From contig JAUDYN010000005.1 of the NCBI GenBank assembly GCA_030407005.1, positions 2,976,001-3,040,000 on the forward strand: a stretch of 64,000 nucleotides of DNA. The letters are read 5' to 3'. This document shows, piece by piece, positions 13,618 through 25,330 of this stretch. Position 1 is the stretch's first letter; every line of letters begins with the position of its first letter. The position numbers and the translations under genes were made by a program. This DNA comes from Desarmillaria ectypa. Lineage: Eukaryota > Basidiomycota > Agaricomycetes > Agaricales > Physalacriaceae. Under the pieces are notes generated by a model. The model was not told the DNA's origin and did no database searches. It worked only from the letters and a program-made list of their open reading frames with translations.

Positions 13618-14485
13618 ATGAAAGTATGGACGTTATCCGATGGATGTTCTTCTGCGCCTCGTGTATTACCAGATTTACCTTCGACTATGATCATTGTCTC
13701 CTGGAACGTAAACTTCGTGGCACCTGTTGTGGACTCGGAGAGACTGCGCTGCGCACTTGAACACATGCGACGCGTCGTCCTACATTCGACGTCATTGTAC
13801 CCTCACCCTTGCTGTATTCTTCTCCAGGAAGTAACGGGCTCCGGTTTTCAAACACTTGTCTACGGATTGGATCCAAACCTACTTTTCGGTCATTCCACAG
13901 TCAGAAGGGACTGGAACGAAAATGGATATGGTCGTGTCACCTTGATTTCGAATAATATACCCCTCGTCGGAGCTTGGTCGCTCCCCTTCCCATCGGAAAT
14001 GAGCAGAAGTGCCGTGTTGACAGATCTGATTTTCGCCTCAGGTCCTGGTCACCCGCTGGTGAAAGCGCGATTGGCTAATGTCCGCCTCGAATCCCTTTCA
14101 TCTGGCGCTAAAGCCAGAGCTGTCCAGCTGAATCTCACCGCCGAAAGGCTGCGCGATATTGGCGTCGACTTTGGCATTGTAGGCGGTGATATGAACGCGA
14201 TCTCTGATTCGGACAGGGCTCTTCCTGAGGCCTGCGGATTAGATCCCCGGGGGATATCAACCTACCAGCAGGTTTCCACCTGCCAGGTATTACTTATTTT
14301 TCCCCTCCAATGTCATGATTCTTTGCTGAATTCCGCCGACTCGAGGTTGGACAAAATATGTCACACACTGCCGCAGCCACTCAGCTTCACCCTTAACGTT
14401 CCTCGTCGAATCGGAGTCAACTTCCGGTAGATGTGTCAGCGACCACTACGAACTGGTGTCAGCGTTCAGAATCAATGGATCCTAA
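13618..14485 (+). pseudogene. Endonuclease/exonuclease/phosphatase family gene (TDP2-like) with a frame break
   Basis: The open frame 13618-14430 contains the metal-dependent phosphodiesterase motifs of this fold: ILLQEVTG (catalytic Glu), IVGGDMNAISDSDRAL (Asp-x-Asn) and SADSRLDKI. The final motif, SDHYELVSAF, is present but in another frame: it reads GRCVSDHYELVSAFRINGS up to TAA at 14483-14485, while the main frame stops at TAG 14428-14430. No intron can join the two. The stretch between the NAI motif and RLDKI is also shorter than I expect for TDP2-like proteins, which suggests a deletion. A start at 13687 would open directly with MIIVSWNV. Best read as a recently damaged gene, or a sequencing slip near 14400-14430. 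Confidence 0.6.
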
Positions 14486-15366
14486 CACCACCTTTTTAAT
14501 TCTTGCCGCTGATAAGAAAACAGTTTCCTGGCATTCCTATCACCTTTCCTTCATTTCAGAGCGGTAAATTCCGAATCCCCTGCGAACTTTTTGTGTCCTT
14601 GATCATCTGGCAGTACACGTATCACGCGAACAAACGCAAAAAATCTCACTTATGGTAGCTTATGGTCCGCATACTCGCTTTCTATGTTTAGAGCGGACTT
14701 CGGACCGTCTCGCGGATCCATGCAATTGGTTTCTATCTAGTTTTCTAGTTTTCTACCCTTGAAACGTTTTTCTGCATCGGTAAGCAAATTCGACTAAAAA
14801 TAAATCCGTCACCGATTTGATTTTACGCACTTGCGTACACCATAGTACAGTCGCATCTCAAGGCAGCTGGAGCCTTCTAAAGAATATTGGATGTCGTCTT
14901 TTTTCTTCTCGCCCCCCTAGCATGACCGGACTGTATGAACCGGACGTGCGTTCCACATCAAAATGCACCTATACAGAGACGTCGGTTCAAGTGCCCTCGC
15001 GGAAGCCCCGAGAAATATACATGAAGCTGGTCAGTGTCTCGTGGATCATTTTCGCATGATCTTGGACTGAGTTATATAAATAGACTCGACTCGAAAAGTT
15101 TTGCGGCCACCCAATAACTTTTCCCGACGGAACCTCGACGAGGGTCGGCAATTATACGTAGATAATCAATTCCCTTGTTTTGATATCCCCAGGTTCGAGC
15201 AGATAAGGCCATCCCCATGACCTCACAGAAGTATTTGGTTCGCTTCGTCCTTCTGGTGGGGAGATCACCTGTCCGATGGCAATGACAAAATGGAGTACCT
15301 TCCGTATATAAAAAGGTGCTGCGCGAACATCTGATTGCCCAGTCTTCTTCCCCCCATTTCCTCATT
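14486..15366. other. Intergenic region upstream of the MFS transporter
   Basis: No supported gene. Short frames only. TATAAA-like AT-rich sequence at about 15304-15310 precedes the transporter start by about 60 bases. Confidence 0.45.
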
Positions 15367-17965
15367 ATGTCGGAAGGCAAGGCCCCAGTCGTCGATATCG
15401 AGGGACGCTCCATTATCGAAGGGAGCCCGAGCAAGGAAGGCACTGCGCACCAAAATGCTCTGGGACCAGTTCCGAAGAAGAGCTTGAGGCAGTTCTTTTC
15501 GCCATTAGACTCAGCATATGCTGCCGCTGTGAACGCGGACGCAGAGACGGTGGAATTTACACCAGAAGAAGACGTGAGTACTTTCTGTCCTGCATTCTTA
15601 GCTCCGTCTATGATGCTGAACTTCTCATACAGTATAAAGTAAAGAGGAAGATCGATAACAGGGTATTACCTTTGGTGATATGCAGGTAAGTTGATTTGAC
15701 TTTGCCGACGTCGGTCATTCGCTGATGCAATGATTTTAAGTTACGTTTGTAAGTGGTGCTTTGGGGATCCTGAACGTATTATTAAACACCATGTTATTTG
15801 ATAGTCAATCAATTCGGTACGTCGACGTTATATCGGGAAGAAGTTGTGAACCTGACTCATAAATAGATCGCACCAATATGTAATTACTCGTTTTTCTTCT
15901 ACGCTTAGTACCGTCTCATCAAGCACTCGTAGCGGAAATGCCCATGTACTCAACGAATTTAACAACAATTTTGTACGGCAGAGTACTGACTTTCCTCGAT
16001 GTTAATCATATCTTCTTCCAGGGTATCACGACCAACGCCAAGTGGACGCTAGCACTCAGTATATTCTACGTGGGCTACTGCCTCCTTGAAATGCCTGCGA
16101 ATGGTAAGTGTAAAACTTTCTGATATGTATCCTATATCTTACACCATCATCAGTCTTCCAACGCCACATCGGAGCTAATAGATTGTACGTGGTCTGATTT
16201 CACTGTATCCAGCTACTTGATTGCGCATATCCTAGCTTCTTCTTGTCCTTGACATGGTGGGGGATTGCGTCTCTGTCCTTCATTTACGCCAAAGGATATG
16301 GAGGTTTACTGGTGCTCAGGTAAACGTAACTTCCAATATAGTACAGGGTGCGACTTACCACCTTAAGAATTCTCCTCGGAATCGGAGAAGCGGGATACTA
16401 CGCCGGCATGATCTACTATCTGTCGTTTTGGTACAGGCGGTAAGTGATGTTCGGAGAACATACAGTATCACTCTTGACCCAACATGGCCGATAGTCATGA
16501 ACTCGCCATGCGTATCAGGTGAATGAGATCACTATCGTTTCCCAGATTCGACTTGCTCATCATACCTTTCGATAGTCTCTGTATGACTGGAACGTTTCCC
16601 GGTGCCATCGGGGTTCGTTGGCTGGCTTAAGCACCCGACCTGCGTTGTTTTAACAAGTATTGCTTATACAGGGTCTCATAGCATTTGGCCTCGTCCGAGC
16701 ACATACCTCTGTTCTAAAAGGGTGAGTGTGACCACCCATCTTGCAATGTCCACCTAATCTCTACTCTAAAGATGGCAATTCCTCTTTCTTGTATGCAATT
16801 TCTTTACCTGATTCGAAAGTTAACTGATGTGGGGGGGTAGATTGAAGCCATACCCACTATCATCATGGCTACCATGATTTTGTTCTTCCTTCCTTCTTTC
16901 CCTTTCTCGTCAACATTCTTGACAGCCCGAGAACGAGCCATTGCGCAAGCTCGTCTGAACCGCGATCACAAACCCCAATCCCATGGCGGTATGACTGGAT
17001 GGCAGGGCTTCAAGAATGTGATATTGGATATTAATTCCTGGTTATTCATGTTGATCTATGCTAGCTGTAAGTTTTTCATCAGTATCATCTTCATGCTCTA
17101 GAACTGGTTTATGGTAATAGTCAACGTCGGAGTCGCCACCATTTCGTACTTCTTGCCCACGGTATGCATCTGCGAATTCTGCACTATACGGCGAGTGCTA
17201 ACTTATCAGATCAGTTGATTAAGGGCCTCGGATTTTCTTCCATTAATGCTCAAGGGATGACTGTGGCTCCCTACCTTGTCGGCTGGTTCATGGTCTTCTT
17301 CCAAGCATGGCACAGTGATCGTACACGCGACCGAGGCTGGCACATCATGCTATCATGCGTCATATCTTTTATTGGGTACATTATCCTCGCGACTTCAGTA
17401 CAAAAGAGCATTGGTGCGGCGTATTTTGCTCTGTTCCTTGTCGTGGGTGGAAACTACAGCTTGTTCCCTCTCGTCATGTGAGCTTTCTCTATGCAGTGAA
17501 GTTTTTTTAATCCACCGACGGTATGTACAGGAGTTGGGCCGCTAATGCTTTCTCTCCGACATCCAAGAGAGGTGTTGGCACGGCTTTTATAGTATCGATC
17601 TCAAATTGCGTGTCAATGTACGCTTCCTTCTCCATCTTCCTTCGATGGCTACTGAACGATTTCTGCATACAGCGCTTCGCCTCAAATCTATTTCGACGAT
17701 AATGATAGATTCCGAAAAGGCCACGCCATATCCGCAGCGTCAGTATTGCTATCTAAAAAAGTAATCAATTTACTAACTTTCCAAATCTTCTAGTTGTTTG
17801 TTCGTGGCTTTCATAACGGCGTTCATTCTACGCACCCGTCTATCGATGCTGAACAAGAGAAATGCGAAGAAATTGCAGGAAATGTCGGCGGAGGAGAAGG
17901 AACTAGAAGAAGGTCCGACAGGAGAGATTCCGGATACTGATCCTAGATATGTCTTCATGACTTGA
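15367..17965 (+). CDS. MFS transporter of the anion:cation symporter (allantoate/vitamin permease, Dal5-like) family
   Basis: Twenty exons by my reading: 15367-15573, 15633-15685, 15741-15748, 15805-15816, 15867-15879, 15909-15972, 16022-16103, 16154-16184, 16236-16319, 16368-16439, 16495-16518, 16576-16612, 16672-16721, 16772-16790, 16841-17066, 17121-17161, 17215-17477, 17531-17617, 17673-17738, 17794-17965; total 536 residues with phase kept throughout. The protein has the family hallmark FNQFDRTNI in the first membrane helix, WTLALSIFYVGYCLLEMPAN, LRILLGIGEAGYYAGMIYYL, and a cytoplasmic tail ending DPRYVFMT. It should sit in the plasma membrane and import a small organic acid or vitamin-like solute; the solute is unknown. 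No damage seen, but the intron load is extreme, with exons of 8, 12 and 13 bases in a row. Confidence 0.9.
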
Positions 17966-18807
17966 GAGATACGCAAAGGGTCGACGGATGCTCTGGGCCT
18001 CGGGTAACTCGGGTGCGAGTGTAGTATTATAAAAGCAACAAAAACGAATGAGTAATGGTACCGAGTCATGATCAATGAGTGTCCGGTGGACAGAAAGTTC
18101 GGTTTTCTGTAATGTTTGCATGTTCAAACTTCAAGATTCGTCCTGTTCTACATGTCGGTCCTCGGACCGCACTCAAAATCAGAACTTGCAGTGCTAAAGA
18201 ACGGCTGACAAATTGCCTCGCCTTACTTCCAGACTTGTTGTGGCCCTTCAGCGGATCTGTATGGCTGGAATATATCTCAAATACCTTGTCTTTGCTTGCA
18301 ATTTTGACGTTATCCGTGTATCATGTTGGACGTCCGTCAACCACTTTTCTCTAAGGAGCTTGGCAAACTCATTGATTCGGACTTTTACTTGGCTTCTCGG
18401 TCCTTGCTCTGCGTTATTAACTCTCCTGTAGCTCGGGTCTTAGCACGGTGCCAGTTTCGGGACGGCTTGTTGTTCCGCTTCTAGCCTTCTATGCAGATGA
18501 CTACCAGCGTCAAAAATAATGGGAGGAGGTTCTAAAATAGGTCCATGTAGCGATCGACCAGCAGGATGGTCATTGTACCTGGCATGAGGTACCTGAAAGC
18601 CCCTCTGAAAGGGGTCCGCACGTCGACTTTTTTCCCCTCCTGTTTTGCCCTTCAACGTATACATCGTCGTGGTTGCATCCTATAGTCTCTGCGACTTCCC
18701 CCTACACTCTCTCGAACCTTACGCTCTTTCTTTGCTCTCTTTTCGTGCTCGTTTGGATCTCTCTTTTCGAAACTCTTCCCCTCCTCCCCCCTAAAATTTG
18801 TCCTTTA
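17966..18807. other. Intergenic region
   Basis: No gene seen. The last 150 bases before 18808 are rich in CTCTT/CTTCC pyrimidine runs, a common feature of strong basidiomycete promoters just before the start codon. Confidence 0.45.
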
Positions 18808-19716
18808 ATGTTCTCCAAACCCTCAGTCTTTGTACTTTTTGGCCTTGCGACCTCGGCGCTCGCCACGGTTTATGTACGTTCAAATTTTTTGAGATGACAC
18901 TCGTCTGAATCTTACCGGTACGTAGATCACAGACCCGGTTGGTTCAACCGTCTGGAATGCAGGTGATACTGTCACCGTCTCCTGGCAAGATGACGGTGCC
19001 TCTCCGACGTTGGAAGCGTTTGGTGCAGCCAAATTCGCCATCGCGGTTGGAAACTCGCTGCAGCAAGTACGTAGAGGTGCACAGGTCTTGAGGAGAAGTT
19101 TGTTCTGACTGGCCCACCTCGATGACAGACTACTCTTCAAGTCATTGCTGAGAACGTCAATGTAGCCACCACCTCCTCTTTGCAGTTCGTCCCGTCTGCA
19201 AATATTGGAGCGACAAGTGACCAATAGTATGCATATTTTATGTTGAGGTGTTGCACCATCTCACGGAATGATTTCTAGCTTTATTCGTGTCGATTCTAAC
19301 GGCCTTAAGGATGCAAATAACTCGCAATACCCTGCTCTCGCTTTTTCAGCGAAGTTCACGTAGGTGGTGTTTGATTTTGCCTGCATACACTTTTAACATA
19401 CTGTCGTAGAATCGAGGGCCTTTCCGGCTCATTCAACTCCTCTGTTCAAGCACAGATTGACGGCCAGTCGACTGCACCGCTCGCCGGCGCTTCGACGTCA
19501 GCATCGGCCTCAGCGAGCCACTCCAGTGGCGCAACCACCACCAAGGCAGCTTCTGCTTCAACCACTGGAGCCGTCAAGGCATCGTCTTCGGGGACTGCGA
19601 CAAAAACTGGCAGCGCTGCGAGTTCTTCGTCTACTGGGAACAACGCTACGAGCAGCAATCCCAAGATATGGCTGTCTGTGGCGTTAGCAGCTGCATTCGG
19701 TCTTGTCGTCTGCTAA
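18808..19716 (+). CDS. Secreted Ser/Thr-rich GPI-anchored protein with KNH-like (Kre9/KNH) Ig-type domain
   Basis: Five exons: 18808-18873, 18926-19066, 19129-19226, 19279-19359, 19410-19716. The N-terminus MFSKPSVFVLFGLATSALA is a signal peptide. The middle (ITDPVGSTVWNAGDTVTVSW, then DQYFIRVDS) fits the KNH-like domain of Kre9-type wall proteins. The C-terminal half is Ser/Thr/Ala-rich and ends in a hydrophobic tail (KIWLSVALAAAFGLVVC), as expected for a GPI signal. It probably sits on the plasma membrane or cell wall. A second gene of the same architecture lies at 21685-22659, on the other side of the MoCF gene. Confidence 0.88.
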
Positions 19717-19952
19717 TTTTTCCCCCCCGTTTGCGAGTATTGTTTCCAATAATGTCTTAGCATTAAACGAGTTCCGTAATTGAATACATATCATTTGGAT
19801 ACCAGATCACAAATATGAAGCCGCGTCGGCGAGCGCCGAGTTATTGGGGAAACTCTGGGGTAAGGTTTTCCCATAACGTTCCATCGCAATGACCCCTTCA
19901 TTTCCACATTCCCTCTTTCTTTCAATGCTACTAGGATAAGCCTGCATCCTCG

Positions 19953-21316
19953 ATGCTGCCAGTACCTTTTCGAATACCAGCAAGCTCGACTTTCCGTCAA
20001 GCATACAAGAGCCTTTTGGTGAAGGGACCCAGAGTATTTACCTGCACACGACAATCTCGTCACTTCATCGCCGTTATGCCAGCAAGGGAATCAAGTAATA
20101 CGTCGCCCAAGGTCGACTTCGGTTTTGAGCTGTCCCCAATACCGACGAATCCTCTGGGAGAGGGCAAGTGCATTCGTACGGCGGCGGCGCTCATCATCGG
20201 GTGCGGCGTTCTCACGGCTTTCCCTGTTTCATCTCTTACCGGTTCATACCAGAGACGAGATTCTGAATGGCAAGACACTGGAGGCAAACTCGCACTTTTT
20301 CGCCAAGTACTGCTTTGAGCATGGCATTGAGCTGTGGGTGTTTGCGGCCATCACTGCGTCGGAATTTGTTTCCTGAGCTGATTTCAGGAAACGTATAGAG
20401 GTCATTGCAGACGACGAAGCTGAAATGTACGTGCATCGTGACTCTCAGGAGGTGTTCCACTGACATTGTGCAGCATCGAGGCGAGCCGGCGTATGGTGCG
20501 AAATTACGACTTTGTGGTCACCAGCGGCGGCATCGGTCCAACTCACGACGATATCACCTATGCGTCCCTTGCGAAGGCATTCGGACAAGGCTTAGCTCAC
20601 CACACGGAGACACTGCGACGACTGGACGAAATGAACAAGCACCGACCATGGATATCATCGCAGACAACATCACAGAGAGAAGCTACGCAACGAATGGCCC
20701 TGCTCCCCGACCGCGCAGAAGTGATCTTTGTAGGGAGCGATACATGGGTGGTACGCTTCACTTTTATATCGTTGCTGTCGTATGTCTCACCATTGAACAA
20801 AGCCTGTCGTCCGCCTTGAAGGAAAATTATGCATATTCCCAGGGATACCTAAACTGTTCCAGGTCATGCTCACCCAACTCACCCAGTTTTTACCCCTTCC
20901 CCCACCAAGCGAGCGACCTTTAAGGATCCAGATATTCACAGAGTACGCCGCCCGTCGTTGTGCTGCTTCCTAATACAACTGACACCCCGTCTAGCCGGCC
21001 AGAATCAATGATAGCTCCATATCTGACCACCCTTCAAGCACGACTGAAATCTTGCGGTATCAGAGTGGGCTCGTATCCCGTCTTGGGCATCGGTGTGTTC
21101 GTCAGTCTCATTGGACGGCCTGTGTTTAACAGCTCCGAATGCATCACCAATGTGGTGAAGGAAGTAGAGAGGGAGATTGGCGGCAAGATTTACAACGAGA
21201 AGCAGGTAGCAGAGAAGAAGAAGGAGGGCTCTATCACATCTCTGATGGGTTCTAGGGCAGTGACCGCAACCAACTTTACTTGCACGACATCTCCCATAAA
21301 GGCCAAGATGATTTGA
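19953..21316 (+). CDS. MoCF-domain protein (molybdopterin-binding-like / CinA N-terminal-like)
   Basis: Six exons: 19953-20200, 20253-20333, 20388-20426, 20474-20750, 20803-20942, 20995-21316; 368 residues. After a possible mitochondrial leader (MLPVPFRIPASSTFRQAYKS) the domain opens with AALIIGDEILNGKTLEANSH, then FVVTSGGIGPTHDDITYASLAKAF, and VRLEGKLCIFPGIPKLF, all hallmarks of the MoCF_biosynth fold used in MogA/MoaB, CinA and eukaryotic FAD synthase. The C-terminal half (DRPESMIAPYLTTLQ, VGSYPVLGIGVFVSLIG) matches the fungal stand-alone branch. Its reaction is not settled; nucleotide or pyrophosphate chemistry is likely. Lies between two KNH-like genes on the same strand. Confidence 0.85.
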
Positions 21317-21544
21317 CGACCATCTGCTCTGTACCACTAGGATATTGTGTCCTTGTACTTTTTTGTTACTTCATAATTTTCCAGGCCCTGTATTAGACTC
21401 CTTGTAGCATTGTTATGGAATTATTACATCTTCATACGTTCTACTGTCGGTCAGATTTGCGTTGGGATGGAGGTTGCTGATAAGATCGCAATCTAAGGCA
21501 CATGACAAGCAAACAAAGCTTCAATTGCAACCATCACCCTCGAC

Positions 21545-21577
21545 CTCATTTTCTCCTCATTTTCTCCTCATTTTCTC
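21545..21577 (+). repeat. Three tandem copies of an 11 base pyrimidine-rich unit
   Basis: CTCATTTTCTC is repeated head to tail three times about 110-140 bases before the start codon of the second KNH-like gene. It probably acts as a pyrimidine-rich promoter tract; replication slippage explains the copies. Confidence 0.6.
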
Positions 21578-21684
21578 TGCATGCCATCTCCTTGAAAGCA
21601 CGATAAATTTTCAGTTTGCTTCAAGACCTGCCACTCCTTTAACTTTTCAGTGTCAACTTTCTTTCTCGGAAAAAAACAAAAATC

Positions 21685-22659
21685 ATGGTTTCCTTTTCGG
21701 CCCTGGTTTTGGCGTGTACCATTCTCGATGTCGTTCTTCATACGAATGCTGCATTGTCAGTTCGCAGCCTCTATGTGATTGAGCCTAACAGCGGCTCTTC
21801 CTGCCATGGCGGTCAGAATTGCACGGTTGAGTGGCTCGACGATGGCACCTGGCCGCTGTTGTCGTCTTTTGGAGTTAGTAGTGTTGGTCTGTATACCGGG
21901 ACTCAGGTATGTCTAGTATAATATGGAAGGTTTATTTTTCCTAAAGGCGGCATCGCATTTTTAGCAACTTGTACAGAATCTCGATCCGGTAGATACGTCC
22001 ACAACTCACTCTCTTACATTCACGGTGGGTGGCGCCTTGTCGTGTTTCTCCCCAATCTCTCTAATCAATTTCCGTAGCCTATCCCAGAGGCGGGCCCTAA
22101 CTCGGATACCTAGTTTGTTACCATACTCCTGCATGATATCATGTTAAAATTGTCTGCAGCTATATCTGTTTCACCTCCACATCCGTCTTTGATAACGGAA
22201 CAGCCGTGATGGCGTTCTCTCCATTTTTTCAGTAGGTATATGCCATTTTCTTCTATACACTGTATTTGACTTCTCCGTAGACTCGATCAGATGTCAGGTT
22301 CCTTTGCGACGCCCTGGGAATCGGCTACAGCAAGTGTTGCTATCCCAACATCTTTGATGCAAACAACTGCAGACTCCACCAGTGAACTATCGACAATCAT
22401 AATCGGGACGCTGTCAACATCACTATCTTCTCTTACCTCTTTGTCCGCGACACCCCTTGCTACCTCTTCCTCTTCGACCACGACGTCGAGATTCTCGACG
22501 TCTTCAACACCCGAATCTACTTCGACGTCTGCAACTGGGAGTGCGGCCACTAGTACTCAATCAGGAACTGCCAATGGTGCACTTTCCCGCACCGATGCGG
22601 TATCTCCGCTGGTCATGGGCGTCATCTCGTTATGCTACTTCATTGTCTGTGTTTTGTAA
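21685..22659 (+). CDS. Second secreted Ser/Thr-rich GPI-anchored KNH-like protein
   Basis: Five exons: 21685-21906, 21965-22024, 22078-22112, 22160-22231, 22281-22659. Signal peptide MVSFSALVLACTILDVVLH, then a KNH-like domain (LYVIEPNSGSSCHGGQNCTV, TYYICFTSTSVFDNG), a Ser/Thr-rich stalk of about 90 residues and a hydrophobic end (VMGVISLCYFIVCVL) for GPI attachment. It has the same exon number and order of domains as the gene at 18808-19716, although the sequences have diverged, so the two are probably old paralogues or independent members of the same surface protein family. Confidence 0.85.
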
Positions 22660-22859
22660 TGTACATTTTCCCATACCCACTTTCTTGGACCTTGTTTTCA
22701 GATATCTTTATTACATGCGATACCATTTCTTTCTTGCATATTCAACCGTTCAGTGTCCTGGTTTTGTATATATAGTACATCATTTCTTGGTTTCACTTCT
22801 GCATCCCTTTAGAATACGGACACGATGATACGACCGAAATACTCACTAAATCATATGGA

Positions 22860-23565
22860 CTAGAGCGTCTTGATCTTTCTTTGATATCCTAACAATGGCG
22901 CGACGTAGTATCCGAACAATGTCAGGAACTGTTCAAACATCCAAGTCAACATTCCATTAAAGTCTGCTCGGAAGTCTTGCATGATACTTGACTTACAGCT
23001 TTCTCGAGCCAACGGATACCTCCCGGAAGCGAAGGGATTACATCCCCATGATAACAGTTATGCATGATGTCGAAAAAATTCGTACTCAAAACACCGCCTG
23101 CCGCCATGTTTCGGAAGAAGAGTTGTTTCATCGAATCCTGCGTTTCAGTTAGGTATCATTCGACCTTCACCGTGCGAGAATTCAAACCACGAACATCAGG
23201 AATGGTCCTCTCCAAGATGACACAATTACCGATGCTCTTGAGCGCATGCGGGATCCCTCTCTCAATCATTTGTTCACCGTCCTCCGGGCCGTACACTTGG
23301 ATTTCTGACCCGCGAATGATTTGCAACTTTCCTTCGACGACCAGCATGTATTCATCGTGCTTTTCGTGCCAGTGTAAAGGAATGGAAAGCTCCTCATCCC
23401 CCGGTACACCCGAGGCAGAAATGCGTGTCTCATACTTGTCGTCCTTCAAAAAGGTCTGTTTCAGAGCGGGAATAAGGATAGATAGTTATCATGATGAAGA
23501 GGGCAAGTGCTTACGACAGTGATGCCTTTACCGATGGTAATCATCTCTGGGAGTTCGGCTGCCAT
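22860..23565 (-). CDS. Cupin-domain protein with a C-terminal membrane segment
   Basis: Four exons: 23565-23515, 23455-23165, 23137-22997, 22928-22860; 183 residues. The cupin barrel is clear: SIPLHWHEKHDEYMLVVEGK (metal-binding H-x-H and E), then IERGIPHALKSIGNCVILER with the second-motif His. The third exon (MKQLFFRNMAAGGVLS, FDIMHNCYHGDVIPSLP) and the last one (FLTLFGYYVAPLLGY) form a tail with one likely membrane helix, so the protein may be anchored to an internal membrane. Substrate unknown; no linked pathway gene. The third exon only makes sense with the splice at 23137, which rescues it from the stop found in the unspliced frame. Confidence 0.8.
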
Positions 23566-23728
23566 GGTTGTTGGTGAATAGTCTCTAAGTATAACGGTTC
23601 GCTTCAAACGGGCACCTCAGACCCAGACATACATGAGACATTTCGCACGCAACGTCCTATTTCGATTATAATGAACTGAATTATAACTTCGAATCCATTC
23701 TTAATAGATAAATAAAAATCGAATAAGA

Positions 23729-25330
23729 CTACTCTGCATAAACGTAGCAGAGAGCACCATCCGTAGTGCTCAAGTAATCCTTAACAACCCATTCATCGTA
23801 CATGCCTTCACCGGTGACGACAGATTGGGGCTGTTTGCAATCAACAAACCATACTTAGATGGTGATTTATAAGACGTACCGTGACGGCGGGTGGGCCTCC
23901 GTTCGGATACGCCAAATACATGGTACGGTTCTCAACATGTTGGACAGAACCACCCTTGTAAGCGTTCTTATTAGCGGGACTTTTGTTCTGCCAGTCATAC
24001 CAAACTTTGTCGACAGTCTAGGAATGAAAATATGCGTCATGTGTCAGCATATAATGGTCAGGATTGACACTTACGGTATGATGGAGGAAGAACAGCGGGT
24101 CTACGTGGAATATTAGTATGAGACCGACGAATACAATGAAACTGGACTATACCATTTGGAGCCCAAAGCGGTCCCGGTTGGCACGTTGCGGGAGCATTTA
24201 AAGGGCAATTACCAGCCATATCCCTGTTAATAGGCTCAGGTGATGATAGTGATGTCAATCAAGATGCACTTACCCGCCCGTCATTTCATGAACGCTGGCA
24301 TGAGCATTCTTCCAAAAATTGTCAGTAAGGAAACTCGCTGAGAGAGAATTCCCCCTACCTCCCAATCTTCAAAGGAGAGCTGGAATCCTACAAAATCTCC
24401 TTCATGGCCGTTGACAATCTCTTGGACCTTGTCCGCGGTGAAAGATACGTTCGCCATCTGACTAGCGCTTAAAATAACATCCATGCCGGTAAATTGGTCG
24501 GACAGCCAAGGCTGCAAAGTAAAGTTGCGTCGCAGGCCATGCGGAGAGGGATAGGCGAGGTCAAAATCATACGAGAAGCCGCCATCATGAACAAGATAAT
24601 CATCTTCGGGGCCTCCCCACCCTCCAAGACCGCTTTTGAGATCAGGCTCAGCAAAAATAGTTGCTCCTTCAAAGTCTGCCGCGTCTACAAGGGGGATCAT
24701 GAGATGAGATTTTGAAACTTAGCAGAAAAGATTTCCTACCGCGCGTCCAGTCCCAGTACGGCATAGTCCCGGAAAAGCCACACATTTCCCGGAGCGATGT
24801 TTCCACTATGTGCATATACCATCGATGCCAGGGTAAGAAGAGACCGGTAAAATGGATCTGTCACGTAGAGGTTAAGTGAGGGTGCGTTGCAGCATCAAAA
24901 TACGCGCTCGTTTTACCTTGAAGTTCATGTCCATGTGGATGTAAGAAATGTCTTCGCGGAAATCAGTTGTTTTACGCATGATATGATTGAGAAACGCGTA
25001 CCGTCCCAGTACGAACCGGTCTCGTTCACAGGCGGGATATTATTAGGTTTGACAGTAGGGCTGAACTTTGGATCGTGAGGCATATGAGCCAAACACTGAA
25101 AAATTGGATTAGCTCTGTCCTTGTCTATACTCGCAAGACCTCACCTTGATAGAGGAAATCCAGTCGGCCTTTTCGTAGTCAGTGAGAGAGCGCCATTCCT
25201 TTCTGACGGAGGGATTGCTACATCTTGTGCTTTTTCCGTGATTGCTGTCGCGGGCATCGACTTTTCCGCTGCTGTTTGCAGATACAGACGCGGCAAGAAA
25301 AGCAAGGGTTACCAGGAGAGATAGCTTCAT
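23729..25330 (-). CDS. Secreted tyrosinase (type 3 copper, common central domain)
   Basis: About ten exons; worked out: 25330-25145, 25095-25002, 24951-24917, 24857-24740, 24684-24359, 24308-24274, and further exons to TAG 23729. Signal peptide MKLSLLVTLAFLAASVSA. The conserved opening CSNPSVRKEWRSLTDYEK is followed by copper site A histidines in YIHMDMNFKIH and FLPWHRWYMH, the family motif MCGFSGTMPYWDWTRD, and copper site B in NAHASVHEMTGG and DPLFFLHHTTVDKVW. It oxidises phenols to quinones; secretion suggests action on wall, melanin or environmental phenols. The last exon gives DGALCYVYAE. All six copper histidines are present. Confidence 0.92.

Noticed and set aside
15180..15210. GGTTCGAGC resembling a tRNA T-loop
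   Set aside because: Flanking bases do not form the T stem, and no acceptor or anticodon arm was found.
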